A stretch of DNA of 11,921 nucleotides, from positions 1 to 11,921 of the forward strand of contig JAISOQ010000224.1 of the NCBI GenBank assembly GCA_031275515.1. The letters are read 5' to 3'. Positions 9,301-11,921 of this stretch are shown here, piece after piece. Made by a program: the position numbers and the translations under genes. Below the pieces are notes generated by a model. The model was given only the letters and a program-made list of their open reading frames with translations. It ran no database searches and was not told the DNA's origin. The first letter of the stretch is position 1, and each line of letters starts with the position of its first letter. This DNA comes from Treponema sp. (GTDB lineage: Bacteria; Spirochaetota; Spirochaetia; Treponematales; Breznakiellaceae).

Positions 9301-9526
9301 AGCGCCGGAGCAGGCAAAGGCCCGGACCGGGAACCTGGTGATCCGCCTCTACGAAAGCCTGGGGGGCAGGACCAAAACGGTCCTCCGCTTCTCAAAGGAA
9401 CTTGTCTCCGTTGAGGCGGCGGATATGCTGGAGGGAAACCCCAAAGCCTTGAGCTTCTCCGGCAAAGAGCTGACCCTGGAATTCCGGGCTTTTGAGATTA
9501 AAACGATCCTGGTAAGCTTCCGGTAG
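6350..9526 (+). CDS. GH38 alpha-mannosidase, long form
   Basis: Second family 38 alpha-mannosidase in the cluster, 1058 residues, the usual length for the bacterial form with an added N-terminal domain. Residues 1-230 are that domain. The catalytic domain follows: IGHAHIDHAWLW (ligands His248 and Asp250), LWLPDVFGYA (Asp360, expected nucleophile and ligand), GEGDGGGGTARGD (about 448-460) and THQFHDIIPGSS (His566, ligand). The helical middle region contains the conserved LYLELHRGTYTTQ. The C-terminal beta-rich part runs from about 610 to the end. All metal ligands are intact. The start MLIPKVEQRIG has no signal peptide, so the enzyme is predicted cytoplasmic and would hydrolyse imported mannosides. 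The ATG has a strong ribosome site, AAAAGGAG at 6337-6344. It sits 58 bases after the permease and probably shares its transcript. Having two different GH38 enzymes suggests split linkage preference, which is inference. The end is 13 bases from the stop of the convergent gene at 9540. Confidence 0.95.
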   Translation: MLIPKVEQRIGQYLRFLKANRYRTLSPLQFETFETGETFRAPPDKAQWKKIPSPYEYGKPWHCSWFRSSFKVPAKSAYPLYLRVIPNADSLVFIDGKPVGAFNPVHKKILVNPDGKEHTLHLEAYAGHYYPGSHSFDGRTVMLTLGRQIKDYPNLFEGGALTERVTPVYSLYYDAACLLELAQSLDPNSLRKARILKGLYDALMEVRYSSTGKVLEAEAAAAAKKIAPLLAAKNGSTVPEIHLIGHAHIDHAWLWHIGETERKAARTYINMVHLSREYPEFVFIQTQPAQLEGVKNQYPEIFNAVKEAFKKGNWEPNGGMWVEADCNVTGGESLVRQFLVGKAATKEMLDYESDTLWLPDVFGYAAALPQILAGCRIKYFVTSKINWNDTTRFPYDTFIWRGIDGTGIKTHYISSRQRGYNGKVSPACLAEIWGEIQHKEIQSAAINSVGEGDGGGGTARGDLEMARRLANLEGAPKAAWKKVSNALDSIFAGSIDWPEWRGELYLELHRGTYTTQARTKRYNRRLEFALRNTEWLSAVAAGQGWAAYPREVLLKNWKALLTHQFHDIIPGSSIRRVYAEAEAVYQKIEAELAGITRELRRNILAKTGGGLVVFNDLSWERRGPVTLSLSGGNAGGSDAGALKKVRALKAAGGAVYPLQRYKDLDDKDTGIFNPLLPSLGWASFTAAESPAKSEPAKDASPFTYKEKSLKTPFYRVKFDAAGRISSLVELRGKREMVAPGGVFNGFVSAQDVPVYWEAWDIDSDWTKYLEEETRLLSTETAADGPVCFRLRRKYQIGVSSVLVQDTVFYAQDPRIDFETRIDWREKQRLLKVGFDTAIDATQVRCEVQYGHLLRNTHRNLPHDRAKFEICAHKWVSLEEEGGGIALLNDSKYGHDLAGGRVRLTLLRSPIAPDEEADQGEQRFTYSLLPFTGPFGEARVVRTGYELNAPAAAELSNKPDTPVKAGADYSLFTVEGDSVIAECIKAPEQAKARTGNLVIRLYESLGGRTKTVLRFSKELVSVEAADMLEGNPKALSFSGKELTLEFRAFEIKTILVSFR

Positions 9527-9539
9527 CGGTTCCGTTTCT

Positions 9540-10331
9540 TTAGGGATCGATTTTTAGGGTCCTTGAGTTTCCCTCAAGAATGTCCCCCAGAGATTTCACT
9601 GTTTCCAGGTATCCGGTAAAGGAGCTTTTCTGTACAAACAACCGGGGCGCCACGTAGTCGTCAACCGGGACGCCGTAGGCTTCGCAATACTTCTCGTAGA
9701 GTGTCCTGCCTTCAGCATCGGAAGAATCGATCTGAATCACCCTGAGACCCGGCAGATTTTTGAGAAAAGCTCCGGTCTTTTTGCAGTCTTCGCAGTAAGG
9801 GATGGAAAAATAGACAACCGTTTTTTCGTCATAGACCCCGATTTTTCCCTTCCCGTTGCTGCTGAACCCGAGAAACTGTTTCAGTAGAGGCATGAAACGC
9901 CGCCGGGCTTTTACGGCGGGGATCAGGTTTTCATCAAGGGCCGTTTCCCCGGATATGAGTCTGCCGCCGATCACCGCCGCCGGGAGGGAGGGAATTTCTT
10001 CCAAACCGACGGCGCTTATGTTTTTTCTGTAGGCCGCAGCGTCATTGTCCATATAGATGTTGTAGGGCCTAAAATCCGTTTTCTCCAGCAGGCCGGCTTC
10101 TGCAAGGGCGCGCTTGTATTTGTTTATCAAATCCAGGAACACCTTACAGGGTTTACAGGGATTCTGTACATTACAGCCGCCGCAGGTATCAAAGACGTAC
10201 AATTCAACGGAAGTTTTCAGTGAAAAAACCCGGTAAACGAAAAAGCCGGACAGGCATACCAGGGCGGCGGTGACAAGGAGCAGCAGAATAAGCCTCCGGC
10301 CCCCCGGTTCATCGTTCTTGAATACCGGCAT
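9540..10331 (-). CDS. Membrane-anchored double thioredoxin-like protein
   Basis: 263 residues, no specific family recognised with certainty. Residues 13-34 form a single hydrophobic anchor preceded by Arg12-Arg13, so the rest probably faces the periplasm. Two thioredoxin-like halves can be argued. The first starts VELYVFDTC and carries four cysteines in CGGCNVQNPCKPC (Cys50, 53, 59, 62), then IPSLPAAVIGGRLISG, which resembles the cis-proline region. The second has VVYFSIPYCEDCKKTG (Cys180 and Cys183) and YVAPRLFVQKSS, again with a plausible proline. A thiol-disulfide, electron-transfer or metal-handling role is possible but not shown. It is downstream of and co-directional with the GH172 gene, 62 bases away. 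The chosen ATG has AGGA at 10342-10345 on the complement as a distant ribosome site; a much stronger site belongs to a short in-frame stretch upstream (10344-10370) that ends in TAG. Confidence 0.75.
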   Translation of the reverse strand: MPVFKNDEPGGRRLILLLLVTAALVCLSGFFVYRVFSLKTSVELYVFDTCGGCNVQNPCKPCKVFLDLINKYKRALAEAGLLEKTDFRPYNIYMDNDAAAYRKNISAVGLEEIPSLPAAVIGGRLISGETALDENLIPAVKARRRFMPLLKQFLGFSSNGKGKIGVYDEKTVVYFSIPYCEDCKKTGAFLKNLPGLRVIQIDSSDAEGRTLYEKYCEAYGVPVDDYVAPRLFVQKSSFTGYLETVKSLGDILEGNSRTLKIDP

Positions 10332-10343
10332 GGTTTGCGGATC

Positions 10344-10370
10344 CTAGCGGGAAACAAGTCCGGAATGCAT
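10344..10370 (-). promoter_or_regulatory. Eight-codon leader ORF or amber-interrupted gene start
   Basis: On the minus strand a full AAGGAGG ribosome site is followed seven bases later by ATG and the peptide MHSGLVSR, then TAG. The ATG is exactly 13 codons upstream of, and in frame with, the ATG of the thioredoxin-like gene. Two readings fit: a tiny leader peptide that couples translation, or the original start of the gene cut by a nonsense codon, with translation now restarting at 10331. The TAG is also part of the TAGGA that could be the internal ribosome site. Confidence 0.35.
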
Positions 10371-10393
10371 AAAACGCCTCCTTCGGGGTTGAA

Positions 10394-11514
10394 TTATCTC
10401 GGCCAACGTTCTTTCGCCGCGGGCAGTTTGGGGAACTTACCGCAAGGTTTATCCTGATACCAGTAAGCCACGGAAGCAATATCGTCGGTCCTTTCAAAAA
10501 GTTCATAGTGATTATGACCTATCTGCTGAATGGTAACCCGCAGGTCCGATTCAAACATAACGGGGTCCATTATATGAAAACGGTAGAGCCCGTGTTTTGG
10601 CATGAGGTCGTAGGTTTTTTCCAGTTTGCGCATATCCTTGCCGCCGAAGTTTAGATAGCTCTTCGAGGACTCAAGGCCGGAAAGTAGTGATGTCCAAGAA
10701 AGGCGGTAGAATAGGTAAGCTCGTCGTTAATGCCGTCATGCTCTTCATAGAAGCACCATGCACCGCCGAAGTAATCTTCCGTACCCGTACCGCAGATGGT
10801 GGGATAATTCCTGTCGCCGTCGATGTAGAATTTCATTTCCCCCTCACCCCACCAGAAACGTTCCAGGGCTGTCCAGGCGAGGTAGGTTCCCACATAGTGA
10901 CCTTTGCCGGAAATACCGTCCAGGATGGTATAGTCTTTCCCTGCCGTGGTAAGGTTTTCCCTTCTCCACTGGGCATGAAAATATGCGGAATTGTCAGGAA
11001 CCGAATCAAGGGTGTAATTAATCTGAAAGAAGAAACCCGGCACATCACCTGGATGCTGGTTTTCTATAGTGAATCTGGCGGCCCTGCGGAAGGGCATGGG
11101 GAAATAACAATTCATTCCGCCTGTAGGATTCACCGCTATTGGCAGGGCGTTTATCCTGTTCCGCGCGCCAAAACCGCAGCAGAAGAAATCCCCCAGGGGC
11201 ACCTCCACCGAGGGCAGATCCGCATCGTCCCAGTAAATACGCAGAACCAGATCCCGAAGTATATAATACCCCTTTTCTCCGTTCTGGGCGCAGGTTATCC
11301 AAAAGCTATTGATGATTCCGGGACCCTCAATCCCGGCCAGGACGGTTTCTTCTCCCTGGGGCAGGGTTATACAGGGCCGCCCTTTCCGCCCGGGTCCCAG
11401 ATTAGAAGCTTCCTTCCCTCCGGCGCCCGGTTCTCCGGTGGGATTTTCCGCACTGATTGAGCGGGACTTCCCGGTTTTTAAAACCATAAGATTTGCAAGA
11501 CCAAAGTTATCCAT
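10394..11514 (-). pseudogene. GH172 (DUF2961) glycosidase, frameshifted
   Basis: Member of DUF2961, now glycoside hydrolase family 172, whose characterised members act on alpha-fructofuranosides and D-arabinofuranosides. The first part (11514 down to 10651) gives 287 residues. It contains SAENPTGEPGAGGKE (20-34) near the N-terminus, GPGIINSFWIT (64-74) and GTGTEDYFGGAW (242-253), whose Glu246 is a candidate catalytic residue. After HHYF (residue 278) the frame runs into unrelated residues and stops. The frame one base back continues without a stop as SGLESSKSYLNFGGKD, then MRKLEKT and GLYRFHIMDPVMFESDLRVTIQ, the expected C-terminal part, ending at 10394. Adding one base at 10681-10683 gives 373 residues, a normal family length. 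The start has GGAGG five bases upstream. It follows an ABC ATPase fragment by 17 bases, so it was probably part of an oligosaccharide or peptide transporter operon. A sequencing error is possible. Confidence 0.85.
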
Positions 11515-11531
11515 GTTTTCCTCCGTAGCAT

Positions 11532-11669
11532 TTATTTGAACTCATAGTTACTGTATTTATAACATAAAACCTGGTGATTTCCTTCAAGATCTGCCATGTC
11601 CGGACGCTTTTTCCGGCAGATGTCCCTGGCATAAGAACAGCGGGCAGCAAATTTACATCCCTCCAGATG
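11532..11669 (-). pseudogene. C-terminal remnant of OppD/DppD-type ABC ATPase
   Basis: Reading the minus strand from about 11669 to the TAA at 11532-11534 gives 45 residues beginning HLEGCKFAARCSYARDIC, then RKKRPDM, and ending with GNHQVLCYKY before a short tail. The pattern GC-F--RC--A---C----P, followed by H--C, is the signature of the oligopeptide/dipeptide transporter ATPase C-terminal domain (oligo_HPY), which is specific to Opp/Dpp-type ATPases and some oligosaccharide transporters of that class. The ATPase core (Walker motifs, LSGGQ) is absent. Upstream of the fragment the frame enters AT-rich, low-complexity DNA with no start codon and meets TAG at 11751-11753. Its stop lies 17 bases before the GH172 start, in normal operon spacing, so this was once an upstream operon gene, now truncated or rearranged. 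Confidence 0.75.
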
Positions 11670-11798
11670 GATAAATATGATAAAATAAATAAAAAAATAA
11701 AAAAGAAACAGAAAAATTATTAGAATATTATGTATCGTGACGGTGTTAAACTATTAATTTAAATACATAATATAAATAAAATAATGTGGTACGGGCAA
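11670..11798. other. AT-rich non-coding stretch with 11-bp inverted repeat
   Basis: No gene is seen here. Up to about 11720 the plus strand is almost all A with scattered T. ATATTATGTAT at 11725-11735 and its exact reverse complement ATACATAATAT at 11763-11773 frame a 27-base spacer. The composition contrasts sharply with the GC-rich DNA on both sides. It begins where the ATPase homology ends, so it may be part of an inserted or rearranged segment. Confidence 0.6.
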
Positions 11799-11921
11799 AC
11801 GTCGTATAACAGGACGGTATATGCTTCGCCGCCGGTAGGCGGCTCGGCCTCCGCAACGGCTCTGGTCTCCGCTACGCGCAGACCTTCGGTCTGAACATTC
11901 CCACGCCGTTGTTCCGGCACA
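11799..11921. repeat. GC-rich structured repeat-like DNA, cut by window end
   Basis: No coding frame is supported. Stems seen: GCCGCC-GGTA-GGCGGC (11828-11843); CAGACC-TTC-GGTCTG (11879-11893); GGTCT (11864-11868) with AGACC (11880-11884), enclosing CGC-TAC-GCG (11870-11878), which competes with the previous stem; and CAACGGC (11854-11860) with GCCGTTG (11905-11911), closing around them. The dense nested complementarity is typical of dispersed palindromic repeats or of a folded recombination site. ACGTCGTATAAC at 11799-11810 marks the left border, where AT-rich DNA ends. The right border lies outside the window. Confidence 0.5.

Noticed and set aside
10651..10690. Programmed -1 frameshifting in the GH172 gene
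   Set aside because: TAC TTT CCG is not a slippery heptamer and no stimulatory structure is obvious, so a base loss or sequencing error is simpler.
10687..11460. Plus-strand open frame of 257 codons opposite GH172
   Set aside because: The minus strand reads clear DUF2961 motifs; the plus translation has no recognisable domain.
11670..11751. Extension of the ATPase fragment through the AT-rich DNA
   Set aside because: The frame stays open to 11751 only because it is nearly all A/T; the residues are Phe/Ile/Leu low complexity and do not match the ATPase family.

Overview
The window looks like part of a spirochaete chromosome, possibly a Treponema-type or related gut or anaerobic species. This is a guess from the style of the proteins, such as a non-lipoprotein sugar-binding protein with an Ala-Ser-Gly-Gly signal-cleavage region, and from GC-rich coding DNA. 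No marker gene settles the taxonomy.

Left block, 1-9526, plus strand: an alpha-mannoside uptake and degradation cluster. It holds a family GH38 alpha-mannosidase that is already open at base 1 (its start lies outside the window), a periplasmic sugar-binding protein, two MalF/MalG-type ABC permeases, and a second, clearly different GH38 alpha-mannosidase. No ATPase gene is present, so the transporter probably shares an MsmX/UgpC-type ATPase encoded elsewhere. The second mannosidase has no signal peptide, which suggests that small mannosides are imported intact and cut in the cytoplasm. Two stacked hairpins separate the binding-protein gene from the permease genes, and a 14-bp tandem repeat lies just before the second mannosidase.

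Right block, 9540-11669, minus strand: three co-directional genes, read from right to left. First is the last 45 codons of an OppD/DppD-type ABC ATPase, not noted elsewhere as a gene because it is short and has no start. Seventeen bases later comes a DUF2961/GH172 glycoside hydrolase broken by an apparent one-base loss near 10681-10683. Last is a membrane-anchored protein with two thioredoxin-like halves. This block converges on the mannoside cluster with only 13 bp between stop codons.

Right edge, 11670-11921: a very AT-rich stretch with an 11-bp inverted repeat, then an abrupt change to GC-rich, strongly self-complementary DNA with competing hairpins. The homology of the ATPase fragment ends where the AT-rich DNA begins, so this looks like a rearrangement or insertion boundary. 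The GC-rich end may be part of a dispersed repeat or, more speculatively, one side of an integron attC-like site.

Nothing in the window supports a defence system, phage, CRISPR array, tRNA or rRNA. The main points of interest are the two-mannosidase transporter locus, the broken GH172 gene, the ATPase remnant and the structured right edge.
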